A stretch of 64,000 nucleotides of DNA from Roseobacter fucihabitans (GCF_014337925.2 NZ_CP143426.1:1-64000), one strand, 5' to 3'. Numbered from the stretch's first letter, positions 17,210 to 26,712 are shown. The notes: a model not told the origin generated them from the letters alone. Made by a program: numbers and translations.

Positions 17210-18403
17210 TCATGCTGCGGCCTTTCTGGGTGGTGCGCGGGATTGTGGTCTTTGGCCCCGCCGGAAGGTCTCGATGATGCGCATTTTCCCGCCGCAGCCG
17301 GGGCATGGGTCTCGCAGTGTGAGCGGGATGACCTCGGCGACTGGTGGGTCATCCTGTTTGGCGGTTTGTGCGCCAAGTAAGGTCCGAGCTTTTGCGATGT
17401 TAGCCTTACGGGTCGAACTGGCGAGCAGGCCATAATGGCGGATGCGGTGGAACCGGTCCGGTAGCACATGGATCAGAAAGCGGCGGATGAACTCTGATGT
17501 GGAAAGGTGCATGACGGATCGCCCGTCACCAGATTTGAAGCGATAATCTTTCCATCGGAACGCAACGGTGTTGGCATCGGCACTGATCAAACGGCTGTTT
17601 GAGATGGCGATGCGGTGCGTGTAGCGGCTGAGATAGGCGAGCACGGCTTCGGGCCCGCCGAATGGCGGTTTGGCATAGACCACCCATTTGGTTTTGCGCA
17701 GTGGGGCGAGATATGCGGCGAAGGCCTGTGGGTCCGACAGCCCGTTCAGATCGCCGAAGAAGGACAGTTCACCTGCGCGGTGCAGGGCAAGCAGCCCTTC
17801 GATAAACAGCCGCCGGAACAGTCGTGACAACACCCGCACATGTAGAAAGAACCCCGGCTTGCAAGCGATCCATCTCTTGCCATCTGACGACAGACCGCCG
17901 CCTGGGACAATCATGTGGACATGGGGATGGTGCGTAAGTGCCGACCCCCACGTATGAAGGACGCTGGTCATGCCAACCCGCGCGCCGAGCCGTTTGGGAT
18001 CGGCTGCAATTGTCATCACCGTTTGCGCAGACGCTTTGAACAGTAGGCCATAGACGGCCTTCTTGTTCCAGTAGGCGATACGAGCGATCTGCGCAGGCAA
18101 CGTGAAGACGACATGGAAATATTCCACGGGCAGCAGATCCTCGGCGCGCGCTTCCATCCAGTCGCGCGCGGCCGGACTCTGGCACTTGGGACAGTGCCGG
18201 TTCTTGCAGCTATTGTACGCAATGTGCATGTGGTTGCATTTGGTACAGGCCGCCACATGCCCGCCGAGCGCCTCAGTTCGGCAGGCTTCGATTGAGGACA
18301 TCACTTTGAGCTGGGACAGGTTGACATGGCCCTTATTGACCTGCCGCCACGCAGGACCAAACTTTCGGAAAATATCCGCAATCTCCAGTTCTGGCCGGGG
18401 CAC
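17210..18403 (-). CDS. IS91-type Y2 HUH transposase (copy A)
   Basis: 397 residues from a GTG start. Zinc-binding N-terminus (CTKCNHMH, CKNRHCPKCQ), HUH motif in LTHHPHVHMIVPGGGLS, the paired tyrosines in YLSRYTHRIAISNSRL and a C-terminal zinc-ribbon-like CPGCGGKMRIIETF. It nicks one strand for rolling-circle transposition. It starts 10 bases after the recombinase gene. Identical protein to copy B. Confidence 0.95.
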   Translation of the reverse strand: MPRPELEIADIFRKFGPAWRQVNKGHVNLSQLKVMSSIEACRTEALGGHVAACTKCNHMHIAYNSCKNRHCPKCQSPAARDWMEARAEDLLPVEYFHVVFTLPAQIARIAYWNKKAVYGLLFKASAQTVMTIAADPKRLGARVGMTSVLHTWGSALTHHPHVHMIVPGGGLSSDGKRWIACKPGFFLHVRVLSRLFRRLFIEGLLALHRAGELSFFGDLNGLSDPQAFAAYLAPLRKTKWVVYAKPPFGGPEAVLAYLSRYTHRIAISNSRLISADANTVAFRWKDYRFKSGDGRSVMHLSTSEFIRRFLIHVLPDRFHRIRHYGLLASSTRKANIAKARTLLGAQTAKQDDPPVAEVIPLTLRDPCPGCGGKMRIIETFRRGQRPQSRAPPRKAAA

Positions 18404-18413
18404 CCGGCCTCGG

Positions 18414-19301
18414 TTATTCCCGTCTGCGCTTGCGGGTCTGTACGTTCAGCCTTTTGAGAGCTTCAAACGGGCTGGGCGTATCCCGGATTGTTTTAGTCGC
18501 AACATGGGTATAACGCGCTGTCGTGCTCAGCTTGGCGTGACCCAGTAAGACCTGAATCACCCGCACATCCGTTCCAGCCTCCATAAGATGGGTGGCAAAG
18601 CTGTGCCGCAAGGTATGCAGCGTGGCTGGCTTTGAAATACCAACCAGATGTTTGGCCGAGTTGAACGCCCGACCCAATTGCCTCGACGTGACCGGATTGA
18701 TCTTCGGCTTGCCCGGAAAGAGCCATCCCTCGGGGCGCGCTTCGCACCAATAGTCACGCAACAAGTCCAAGAGATCGGGTGACAGCATGACCTTGCGGTC
18801 CTTGCGCCCCTTGCCTTCATCGACATGGATTAACATCCGGTCACTATCGATATCGCTGACCTTGAGATTGCAAACCTCAGATGCCCGCAGACCCGCACCA
18901 TAGGAAATACTTAGCGCCGCCCGATACTTCAGACCCGGGCCGGGTGCCGCAGCAAGAAGCTCCGAAACATCTTCGATACTCAGCACTGTTGGCAGCCTGC
19001 GTGGCTGCGTGCGGAACTGCATGTACTTCTTCATGTCTTCACGGTTGCAGGTTGTACCGAACAGGAACCGCAGCGCCATGATCCGCGCGTTGAATGTGGG
19101 CGGTGTCACTTCCGTATCGGTCATATGCAACTGATACGCCCGAAGATCATCTGGCGTGGCGGTATCGGGCGAGCGCCCAAGAAAACCAGAAAAGTGTTTG
19201 ATCGCCCGAATGTGCGCCTTCTGAGCCTTGTCGCCCATCCCGTGGATGCGCATGTCTTCCATCATCCGCTCCCGAAGCGGGGTCATCTTCTCATGTGTCA
19301 T
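18414..19301 (-). CDS. Tyrosine recombinase accompanying the IS91 transposase (copy A)
   Basis: 295 residues. SAM-like N-terminal domain (about 1-95), then a catalytic domain with R (GAGLRASEVCNL), HxxR (HTLRHSFATHLM), LLGHAKLSTTARYTH containing the late H and the nucleophile Y. Such XerC/D-like proteins accompany some IS91-type transposases; their exact role in transposition is unclear. Identical protein to copy B. Confidence 0.93.
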   Translation of the reverse strand: MTHEKMTPLRERMMEDMRIHGMGDKAQKAHIRAIKHFSGFLGRSPDTATPDDLRAYQLHMTDTEVTPPTFNARIMALRFLFGTTCNREDMKKYMQFRTQPRRLPTVLSIEDVSELLAAAPGPGLKYRAALSISYGAGLRASEVCNLKVSDIDSDRMLIHVDEGKGRKDRKVMLSPDLLDLLRDYWCEARPEGWLFPGKPKINPVTSRQLGRAFNSAKHLVGISKPATLHTLRHSFATHLMEAGTDVRVIQVLLGHAKLSTTARYTHVATKTIRDTPSPFEALKRLNVQTRKRRRE

Positions 19302-19437
19302 GGGGAACTCCTGTCCGTTGATTGAGAAGCCTCAATCGTCAGACAGGTTCGTTAAATCTCAAAATCCACACGGCTAAAGTCAGCGCACAACACCCGCAAC
19401 AATCGCCATTGCCGCGGCAGCGGCTTCGTCCAAGTCC

Positions 19438-19778
19438 GCAGAGCCGACCTAGCTCTCAACAGAACCAACGGCAGCTTTGAGTCAGCAGGGAAGGTAGTCT
19501 GTTGAAGGGTGGCAGTATTTTTACCACTTGATCAAATTCGCATAAGGTGCATTATGTTAAATTTTGTAACCATATAATGTCTGCCATGTAGATCTTAGAC
19601 GTTAACAATGGTGTAACCTAAACAGGTGTTCGCTTTTTTTAGATATCTCGATTGTTTATAAGTGCCAAACAGATTCCCGTTTGCAACAGCTAGTTATGCT
19701 CTATGCAATGACTGCTCCGTGAAAAGCCCAGCCTTTAAGGGGCGCGGCCTTCCGGTATCTATGTTGGGTTGCACACTA
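19438..19778. other. Gene-free stretch after IS91 copy A
   Basis: About 340 bases, AT-rich around 19510-19670. No gene, tRNA or terminator stands out. It separates the IS91 element from the 3' end of the oxidoreductase gene on the minus strand. Confidence 0.4.
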
Positions 19779-20702
19779 CTATGGAATGGTGACGACGATT
19801 TTTCCGACTGCGTGACCGTCTTTCAGGGACTCGTACGCGGCGACTACATCCTCCATCTTGTAGGTGCTATCAATCACGGTTTTGACGTGACCATTTTCGA
19901 TCAACTTGCCAAGGTCAGCCAACATCGCACCGTCGGGTTCCATAAAGAACCACTCGAACCGCACGTCGTGGTCCGGCGCAAGATTATCGGTATCTTGCCC
20001 TTTGATTGACACCAGCGTGCCGCCTTTTTTGAGAACTTTGAACGACCGGTTGAGCGTTTCGCCCCCTACCATATCAAACACGATATCATAGTCTGACAAT
20101 TCGTTTTCAAAGGTTTGCTTTTTGTAGTCTATCACGACATCTGCCCCAAGCTTACGAACAAGATCAACGTTGCGCGCGCTGCATGTGGTCGCGACATGTG
20201 CGCCGAAATGTTTCGCGATCTGAATTGCCAAGGTGCCGACACCGCCCGATCCAGCATGGATCAGAACCTTATCGCCTTCTTTCATCTGCGCTTTGGCAAT
20301 AAGCGCCTGCCAAGCCGTGAGGCCCGCCAACGGAACCGATGCAGCTTCTGCGTGACTAATGTTACTGGGTTTCAGCGCCAACTCACTTGCTTTTACCCGC
20401 GCGACTTGCGCGATGGCGCCTGCATCTTGCTGGTTGGCACGGGCATAGACCGCATCGCCAACGTCAAAGCCAGTCACATCTTTACCGATCTCAGTAATTT
20501 CACCCGCTACGTCAAAGCCCATGACATGGGGGAATTCCAACGGGATGTTATCTTTCATCGCGCCTGATTGCAGGATGTAGTCGATTGGGTTGATGCTTGC
20601 AGCATGCACGTTGATGAGGACTGAATCGTCACTCAGTGTAGGAGCATCAATGTCAGCGATTTCGATTTCGGTGTCGTAGTCACGGAAAATAGCGGCTTTC
20701 AT
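19779..20702 (-). CDS. NADP-dependent zinc-free quinone oxidoreductase (MDR family)
   Basis: 307 residues. GroES-like N-terminal fold (MKAAIFRDYDTEIEIADID, FPHVMGFDVAGEITEIGKDV) and a Rossmann domain with the AGSGGVGTLAIQIAKHFGA nucleotide-binding loop. It lacks the structural zinc cysteines and fits the quinone oxidoreductase branch of medium-chain reductases, a cytoplasmic family reducing quinones or enones. It is first in a minus-strand run with the NmrA-like pseudogene and a semialdehyde dehydrogenase upstream. Intact. Confidence 0.9.
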   Translation of the reverse strand: MKAAIFRDYDTEIEIADIDAPTLSDDSVLINVHAASINPIDYILQSGAMKDNIPLEFPHVMGFDVAGEITEIGKDVTGFDVGDAVYARANQQDAGAIAQVARVKASELALKPSNISHAEAASVPLAGLTAWQALIAKAQMKEGDKVLIHAGSGGVGTLAIQIAKHFGAHVATTCSARNVDLVRKLGADVVIDYKKQTFENELSDYDIVFDMVGGETLNRSFKVLKKGGTLVSIKGQDTDNLAPDHDVRFEWFFMEPDGAMLADLGKLIENGHVKTVIDSTYKMEDVVAAYESLKDGHAVGKIVVTIP

Positions 20703-20779
20703 GGCTCTAAGTCCTTTGTTGTTGGGGTAAATTCATAGGTCGTCACAGACGTTTGGCCATGCAAATGACACATGTGTAG

Positions 20780-21377
20780 CTAGACCGATTGCATAAGCAT
20801 CGTTTTGCCCGCCCATTCGGCACTGATGGCGGCATCGGCCAAGGCCTTAGCTACATCACCGCGGGCTGCTTTAGCTTTCGGGTCAACTTTGTCACCAAAA
20901 ACCATGTCCCCATCGCCATTGTCATCCGTCAGTGCGACAGGACGCAGAATGGCATATGTCATGCCAGAGTTTTTCACATGTTCGTCTGCGTCATGTTTAG
21001 CCTGCAGATAATGTCCCATGTCCGTGTCGGGATCGGGATTTTCCGCGCCCACACTGCTTAGCATGACGAACCGTGACACACCCGCTTTTGCCGCTTGATC
21101 CACTAAGTCTATCGCCCCATCACGGTCAATTTTATCAGTCATTTCAGCGCTCGTATCGCCGCCAGATCCAGCTGCAAAGATAACGACATCGCACCCATCA
21201 CAGACCCCGTCTTGCAAATCAGCTAGATCGCCCATCCGCTGTTCAGACTGTACTGGCAGTTGACTGGTGTCAGAGCTTTCGCGCACCAAAAGCAACCGTA
21301 TCGTGCCCCCGTGCGACGAGTTCGTTCATAAGACGTGTTCCGGTGTTCCCAGTGGCTCCGGCGACGAGGATTTTCAT
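20780..21377 (-). pseudogene. NmrA/SDR-like NAD(P)-binding protein, frameshifted
   Basis: The ATG at 21377 starts MKILVAGATGNTGTRLMNEL, a clear GxxGxxG dinucleotide-binding motif. After about 27 codons the frame breaks at a GCTTTTGG run (about 21295); removing one T joins it to VRESSDTSQLPVQSEQ and the rest (CDVVIFAAGSGGDT, VSRFVMLSSVGAENP, YAILRPVALTDD). The NmrA-like family binds NAD(P) and acts as reductase or redox sensor. Without correction only an N-terminally truncated protein could be made. A sequencing error in the T run is possible. Confidence 0.82.
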
Positions 21378-21452
21378 AGTCATGTCCTTTGTGTTGTGGT
21401 CAGTAAGTATTCGTTTCCAGCTATCGTTCTTGCGACTGGCAAACTTGACCTC

Positions 21453-22829
21453 TTAGGGCAGGTAGATCGCTTTGGTATTGACAAATTCCTTCATGCCAAA
21501 GCCGCCGTGTTCGCGCCCAAAGCCGGAATCTTTCACGCCACCGAACGGCATGTTCGGATCAGCAGCCCCAAACGAATTGATACGGACCATGCCGGTATCA
21601 AAGTGGTCTCGGGCCAGCTGCAGTGCTTTGTCTTCGTCCTTGCTAAAGATACCGCCGCCTAGTCCGTACCGACTATCGTTTGCGATGCGCATTGCGTCCG
21701 CGTCGTCTTTTGCCTTGATGATTGCGGCGACTGGACCGAAGATTTCGTCGTCATAGGCTGGTGTACCCGGTTGGCAATTTGCGAGCACGGTTGCTGGATA
21801 ATAGTAACCGGTGCGGTCCGGTGCGGAACCGCCACACAGCACCTCTGCGCCACCTTCGACGCTTTTGCTGACTTGTTCAGATATTGTATCAAACTGCTCA
21901 GCGCTGGACAGCGGGCCAAGCTGGGTGTCTTCGGCTGTCGGGTCACCCAGGCGAATGGCCTTCATCTGTTCGACAAAGGCGCTGGTGAATGCGTCATAGA
22001 CCGCTTCTGTCACGACGAAGCGTTTGGCTGACACGCATGTTTCACTGTTGTTATACAATCGGCCTTGGACGCAAGTTTTCACAGCCAGTTCAATGTCTGC
22101 GTCTTCGAGCACCAGATAGGCGTCATTCGATCCCAGCTCTAGAACGGACTTCTTCAGGTTTTTCGTGGCGACCTGACCAATATGCCGCCCGCCGCCATCA
22201 CTGCCGGTCATGGTGACGCCACGCACAAGCTTGTTTTCGATCATTGCGTCAGACGTATCGTGATCCACAATGACAACGTCGAACAATCCTTCTGGCAGCC
22301 CGGCTTTCATACAAACGTCGCGCAGCATGAGGCCACTGCCTGTACAGATTGAGGCATGCTTGAGGATTACACCATTGCCAGCCATCAGATTTGACGCGAG
22401 CACGCGCACTGGTTGGTAGACCGGAAAATTCCATGGTTGGATGCTGTAAATGACACCGATCGGCGCGTAGGTGATCATACCACGCTTTTCGCCACCGCTG
22501 TGTTTGCGATCCTCATCGGCCAGAATTTCTGGACCATGTTCAGCTGTATATTCAAATATCTGTGCGCAAAGTTTGACTTCGGTCTGACCGTCACGCAGCA
22601 GCTTGCCGGTTTCTTCTGTCATCAAGGTCGCAAAGGCATCCGCATTGTCGCGCAGCGCTGCGGCGATCTTGCGCAGATAGGGTGCACGGTCGGCATGGCT
22701 TTTGGTTCGCCACTCAAGAAACGCCTCATGACATTTTTCGATTTTGTCGAAAGCAACGTCTGACGTCATGACATCATAGGTTGCGATTGTTTCTTCGGTT
22801 GCGGGGTTGGTTGTCGATATATGTGTCAT
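21453..22829 (-). CDS. NAD(P)-dependent succinate-semialdehyde dehydrogenase-like ALDH
   Basis: About 458 residues from ATG 22829. ALDH features: PWNFPVYQPVRVLASNLMAGN, the general-base Glu in LELGSNDAYLVL, catalytic Cys in NNSETCVSAKRFVV, EIFGPVAAI and PFGGVKDSGFGREHG near the end. It oxidises an aldehyde (succinate semialdehyde is the usual substrate of this branch) to the acid. Same strand as the two oxidoreductase genes downstream, suggesting a reactive-aldehyde/redox unit. Intact. Confidence 0.92.
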   Translation of the reverse strand: MTHISTTNPATEETIATYDVMTSDVAFDKIEKCHEAFLEWRTKSHADRAPYLRKIAAALRDNADAFATLMTEETGKLLRDGQTEVKLCAQIFEYTAEHGPEILADEDRKHSGGEKRGMITYAPIGVIYSIQPWNFPVYQPVRVLASNLMAGNGVILKHASICTGSGLMLRDVCMKAGLPEGLFDVVIVDHDTSDAMIENKLVRGVTMTGSDGGGRHIGQVATKNLKKSVLELGSNDAYLVLEDADIELAVKTCVQGRLYNNSETCVSAKRFVVTEAVYDAFTSAFVEQMKAIRLGDPTAEDTQLGPLSSAEQFDTISEQVSKSVEGGAEVLCGGSAPDRTGYYYPATVLANCQPGTPAYDDEIFGPVAAIIKAKDDADAMRIANDSRYGLGGGIFSKDEDKALQLARDHFDTGMVRINSFGAADPNMPFGGVKDSGFGREHGGFGMKEFVNTKAIYLP

Positions 22830-23031
22830 GTGAGGCACCTTTTATGGGACGTTGCGTATCCAACCCATTGCGACCCGCATGGTTCCGCCAGCGCGATGCA
22901 TGACCGCGCGTCATCGAAGGTCATCCGGTGGTTTTGATGGAAAGACAACGCAGGTGACGGTCGAACGAACCCGACATAGTGGAATGTGCCAACCTGCCCT
23001 GCTCTGGGGTTAACTTGTCCCGGTTTAGTAG

Positions 23032-23511
23032 TCAGTCAGCATCCGGTCGGTCGTCTGCCCCGCGGTGCTCCATAAACCTACTTGCCGCGAGCAAGCTTGC
23101 CGCGAGTATCGCACAAATGACTGCAAACAGTCCCAAACCAACACCGGACGCAAGTCCAAGCGCGCCAGCGACCCAAAGGCTTGCTGCTGTCGCCATGCCG
23201 CCGACATTTTTGTCGCCTTGTATGATCGCGCCCGCACCCAAGAAACCAAGTCCACCAATAAGCCCTTGAATAACACGCGTTGGGTCGGCTGCCAGTTCTG
23301 CGGTTCCCATGCTACGCGACATTTCAATCGCAGTGATCGTAAAAATAGCAGAGCCGAGCGACACCATCATATAGGTGCGCACACCAACCCGTCGTCGTCT
23401 GACTTCACGGTCGAGCCCAAGGATGCCACCCGCCACCAGCGCAAAGATGAGCCGCATTAACCAGTCTGCTTCCGTCATACCAATATCCAATGCGTTGAAT
23501 ATCTCGTTCAT
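23032..23511 (-). CDS. MgtC/SapB-family membrane protein
   Basis: 159 residues with about four or five membrane segments. Conserved MgtC core: GLDREVRRRRVGVRTYMMVSLG and IQGLIGGLGFLGAGAIIQG. It lacks the extra C-terminal cytoplasmic domain of full MgtC, as many MgtC/SapB proteins do. The family is tied to growth at low magnesium and membrane homeostasis. Its upstream region is now filled by IS3 copy 2, 121 bases before the start. Confidence 0.9.
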   Translation of the reverse strand: MNEIFNALDIGMTEADWLMRLIFALVAGGILGLDREVRRRRVGVRTYMMVSLGSAIFTITAIEMSRSMGTAELAADPTRVIQGLIGGLGFLGAGAIIQGDKNVGGMATAASLWVAGALGLASGVGLGLFAVICAILAASLLAASRFMEHRGADDRPDAD

Positions 23512-23669
23512 GACTGCTCCTCTGGGTTACGTGACGCGGCGTCTTAATTGCGACTGTGTATCGAAGCGGTCGCGCGCACTAGGGAAAACTGGTTCTTGGC
23601 TTTCGCGTGTGGCCTATCCCTATAACCGATCTGGTCTTGTCGCGGTTGCGTTCCGGTCTCTCAACTCAT

Positions 23670-24527
23670 TTAGGCAGCCTTTCGTTCGAAGGCCAAGGGG
23701 CTTTTGCCACCTAATGACGAGTGCCGCCGTCGTGGATTGTAGAACCCATTGATATACTGGAAAATCGCCCCTTCGGCTTTACGCCTGGTTTCCCAGCGGT
23801 TGCGCCAAATCAGCTCTGCCTTGAGTGATTTGAAGAACGTTTCAACCATGGAATTGTCGTAGCAGTTTCCCTTACCGCTCATCGAAACTTGGAAGCCGTG
23901 TTTAGACAGCCGTTTCTGATAGTCGCCTGAACAATATTGCGACCCGCGATCCGTATGATGCATGCAGCCCTTCGGCGGTTGCCGCAGTGCCACAGCCATA
24001 TCCAATGCTCGGATCGCCAGATCCCGCTTCATACGATTGCTAACCGCCCAACCGATGACACGACGGGAATACAAATCAAGGATCACTGCCAGATACAACC
24101 AGCCCTCACTGGTCCAGATGTAGGAAATGTCATCGGCCCACTTTTGGTTTGGACCATCTGCAAAGAAGTCCTGGCCCAGCAAGTTAGGGGCGATGTTAAA
24201 CGCATGATTGCTGTCGGTCGTAACCTTGTATTTCTGGGTCCTGATGATTTTGATGCTATTCTCCCGCATTAAGCGGCCCACGCGCCGGTGCCCAACTTGC
24301 AGACCCAGTTCTTGCAGTTCTTCGGTCATGCGAGGCCCGCCATAGCTTTGCAGGCTTAAGCGGTGCTGTTCGCGGATATGCGCCAGGATCACCATATCGT
24401 CGCGCTGTCGCTGGCTCATCGGGCGGCTTCGCCACGCGCGAAATCCTCGCGACGTAACCTGCATGACGCGGCAAAGAAATTCGACAGGCCATTCTTCTTT
24501 CCAGGCGTCGATAAAGGCGAACCTCAC
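23670..24527 (-). CDS. IS3-family OrfB, DDE transposase (copy 2)
   Basis: 285 residues, same as copy 1 except K for R in SLKAELIW. All DDE residues present (WADDISYIW, HHTDRGSQY, DNSMVETFF), so presumably active when fused to OrfA by frameshifting. Confidence 0.95.
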   Translation of the reverse strand: MRFAFIDAWKEEWPVEFLCRVMQVTSRGFRAWRSRPMSQRQRDDMVILAHIREQHRLSLQSYGGPRMTEELQELGLQVGHRRVGRLMRENSIKIIRTQKYKVTTDSNHAFNIAPNLLGQDFFADGPNQKWADDISYIWTSEGWLYLAVILDLYSRRVIGWAVSNRMKRDLAIRALDMAVALRQPPKGCMHHTDRGSQYCSGDYQKRLSKHGFQVSMSGKGNCYDNSMVETFFKSLKAELIWRNRWETRRKAEGAIFQYINGFYNPRRRHSSLGGKSPLAFERKAA

Positions 24528-24799
24528 CGACTTTGGCCTGCAAAGAAGATTGCCGCTTTTTTTAACACTTCCCTCTCCTCGCGAAGCAACCGAACTTCCT
24601 TGCGAAGGCGTTCGTTCTCTTTCTCGACATCCTCGTGAGGACCCGACATCAGGTTGTCATGCTGATGCTTTTGAACCCACTTGTTCAACGTCGAAAGCCC
24701 AACTCCTAAATCCGCTGCCGCTTGCGGTCGTGTCAGCCCACTGGTCGTTGCGATGCGTACTGCATCAAGACGAAACTCGTCTGTGTATCTCGGTGCCAT
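24524..24799 (-). CDS. IS3-family OrfA (copy 2)
   Basis: 91-residue HTH and coiled-coil protein, identical to copies 1 and 3, with the same A7G slippery run ahead of orfB. Confidence 0.93.
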   Translation of the reverse strand: MAPRYTDEFRLDAVRIATTSGLTRPQAAADLGVGLSTLNKWVQKHQHDNLMSGPHEDVEKENERLRKEVRLLREEREVLKKAAIFFAGQSR

Positions 24800-24977
24800 T
24801 CTCTATCTCCTTCATAGCAAACATTGCTCGAAAGAGACCGGAACTAAAACGTGGCAAGACCAATCATACCAGATTTCGTTCCGAGATATTGAGTGGATGC
24901 CGGAACCAAAGAGGCTTCTGCACGTTTAGTTTCCATCGGGCAACCATCGCCAAGGAACTAACACAAGGAACTGAGTT

Positions 24978-25121
24978 ATGCGTATTACAACACTTATTAT
25001 CGCGACCGTGGCTGCTATGACACTTGCCGCCTGTGAAACTGTTCAAGGTGCCGGCGAAGACATTTCGAACGCAGGCGCTGCGATCAGCGAAGAAAGTCGT
25101 GACGTACAGGCCGATCTCTAA
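24978..25121 (+). CDS. Entericidin-like small lipoprotein
   Basis: 47 residues: MRITTLIIATVAAMTLAAC is a lipoprotein signal with lipobox LAAC, and the mature part ETVQGAGEDISNAGAAISEE matches entericidin A/B proteins. These are small membrane-anchored lipoproteins linked to stationary phase and envelope stress. A GGAACTGAG site precedes the ATG. Followed by a hairpin at 25148-25168. Not disrupted by the IS3 element 115 bases upstream, though its promoter region may be changed. Confidence 0.88.
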   Translation: MRITTLIIATVAAMTLAACETVQGAGEDISNAGAAISEESRDVQADL

Positions 25122-25147
25122 GCTTGAAAGTAATCATTACATCCCGA

Positions 25148-25168
25148 TGGGCCGCATTGTGCGGCCCA
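25148..25168 (+). terminator. Hairpin after the entericidin-like gene
   Basis: Perfect 9-bp stem TGGGCCGCA / TGCGGCCCA with a 3-base loop, followed only by a weak T-rich tract (TTATGTTT). Probable terminator. Confidence 0.55.
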
Positions 25169-25187
25169 TTATGTTTCTGCCCCCCAT

Positions 25188-26600
25188 TTGACAGTGAGGC
25201 ATAGCTCCTTGGCCCTTTCCACTAGACATCTGTTTTCGCTCGTTCTTTCTGCATGTACCGTAATTTTCCTTGCTTTACCTGCACTGGCACAGACGAGCAC
25301 GCAAGATTTAGAGACTTCGGACGTTCTTACGCCGCAAGCTCCGGTTGAGGTCGATCCGGTCAGTTCTGATACCGACATTCAGAACCGGATTTCTGCCATC
25401 GTTGATGCCACGGGATGGTATGAGGACGTCACAGTTCTGGTTCAGGAAGGTGTCGTTTTTCTGGACGGGGTTGCGGATACGGAGGCCCGCAAGGAGTGGG
25501 TACGACAGTTGGCAGCCAAGACAACCGGCGTTGTCGCGGTCGTCAATCGCATGACAGTCAACGAAACCGTCGTTTGGTCGTTTGACCCAGCCATTGCGGA
25601 ACTACAGCGACTTGTACGGCAAGCCGTCACCGTCATGCCTTTGGTCGTGCTTGCCCTGCTTGTCCTGCCCTTGGCATGGTTTGTCGCCCGACTGGTGTCT
25701 CGGTTTGCAAAAACAGCGCTCGCCACCCGTATTCAGTCGCCATTTCTGCGCACGGTGGTTGCGCGCGCGATCGCGTTCCCTGTTTTGCTCTTGGGGATCT
25801 ACATCGTCTTGCAGGTGGCAGGTCTGACGCAGCTGGCGATTTCGCTTGTCGGCGGTGCGGGTGTGTTGGGCATCGTTCTTGGCTTTGCATTCCGCGATAT
25901 CGCAGAGAACTTTCTGTCCAGCCTGATCCTAAGTGTGCGCCGCCCGTTTCGCCGCGACGACTATGTTGAGGTTGCGGGTATCTCTGGCACGGTGCGCAGC
26001 ATGAACACGCGCAGCACCATTATCAGATCAGTGGAAGGTAATTTGATACACGTTCCAAACGCCATTATTTTCAAAAGCGTGATTGAGAATTTCACGTCAT
26101 CGCCTGAACGACGCGGCGAATTTGTGGTTGGTATCGGGTATGATGCGGTGGTCGCTCAGGCACAGGAAGTTATCATGAATGGCCTTCAGGCACATGGTGC
26201 CGTCTTAGCCGATCCCGCACCGATGGTTCTGGTCGACGAGCTTGGCGCATCCACGATCAATATCAAAACCTATTACTGGTTTGACGGGTTAGAGATTTCG
26301 GCAATCAAACTAAAATCGGCACTATTGCGGATGGTGAAATCCGATTTGACCGAAGCAGGCATATCCATGCCAGATGAAGCTCGCGAAGTCATTTTCCCCG
26401 ACGGCGTGCAAGTACAAACACAAGTCGAACACATCGACAGCAGCGCCGCTTCTGTCGCGGCACTGCCAAAGCCCGACCAACCGCCGGTAGAGCCCGATCA
26501 GACGCATGCCGAGGCTGATCTGAAAAACGATCTTCTACCGCCGCAAGCGGACGATGATCAGTTGGAAGAAGATGCAAACGATTTGCTCGCCTCGCGGTGA
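25188..26600 (+). CDS. BON-domain MscS-type mechanosensitive channel
   Basis: 470 residues from a TTG (a GTG two codons on is an alternative). Signal peptide (ending ALPALAQ, about 35), periplasmic BON domain (about 60-125: ISAIVDATGWYEDVTVLVQEG, GVVAVVNRMTV), membrane helices at about 140-250, the MscS pore and beta domain (LVGGAGVLGIVLGFAFRDIAENFLSS, FRRDDYVEVAGISGTVRSMNTRST, LIHVPNAIIFKSVIENFT) and a charged C-terminal tail. Releases solutes on hypo-osmotic shock. The BON module is unusual for MscS and may contact the outer membrane. Intact. Confidence 0.92.
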   Translation: MTVRHSSLALSTRHLFSLVLSACTVIFLALPALAQTSTQDLETSDVLTPQAPVEVDPVSSDTDIQNRISAIVDATGWYEDVTVLVQEGVVFLDGVADTEARKEWVRQLAAKTTGVVAVVNRMTVNETVVWSFDPAIAELQRLVRQAVTVMPLVVLALLVLPLAWFVARLVSRFAKTALATRIQSPFLRTVVARAIAFPVLLLGIYIVLQVAGLTQLAISLVGGAGVLGIVLGFAFRDIAENFLSSLILSVRRPFRRDDYVEVAGISGTVRSMNTRSTIIRSVEGNLIHVPNAIIFKSVIENFTSSPERRGEFVVGIGYDAVVAQAQEVIMNGLQAHGAVLADPAPMVLVDELGASTINIKTYYWFDGLEISAIKLKSALLRMVKSDLTEAGISMPDEAREVIFPDGVQVQTQVEHIDSSAASVAALPKPDQPPVEPDQTHAEADLKNDLLPPQADDDQLEEDANDLLASR

Positions 26601-26712
26601 GGTCTTGATTGGCTAGGTGCATGACAGTCTGTTGGGTGCATCTGAGAATGCGGAACTAACGGCGTGTTGGCGTGTTTCTTCTACTCACGCAATTCTAACA
26701 CGCGAGGTCGCT

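Larger units (their letters stand above)
16883..19437 (-). mobile_element. IS91-type element with recombinase, copy A
   Basis: 2555 bp, collinear with the copy at 56386-58940 but inverted; both encoded proteins are the same in the two copies. Sequence identity stops at GTTTAAGG on the left (16883) and CCAAGTCC on the right (19437). No target duplication or terminal inverted repeat is seen, as expected for rolling-circle IS91 elements. The ori end (downstream of the transposase) is the left one. It carries a tyrosine recombinase and a Y2 transposase in the same direction. Confidence 0.93.
23632..24862 (-). mobile_element. IS3-family insertion sequence, copy 2
   Basis: 1231 bp, inverted relative to copies 1 and 3, same imperfect terminal repeats (TGGTCTTGTCGCG at 23632, ...CAAGACCA ending 24862). 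Flanked by a 3-bp duplication ATC (23629-23631 and 24863-24865). It lies between mgtC and the entericidin-like gene, not inside a recognised gene. Confidence 0.97.

Noticed and set aside
23937-24272. Open frames on the opposite strand of the IS3 transposases
   Set aside because: They repeat in every copy only because the IS repeats; they are shadows of orfB with no own start signals.
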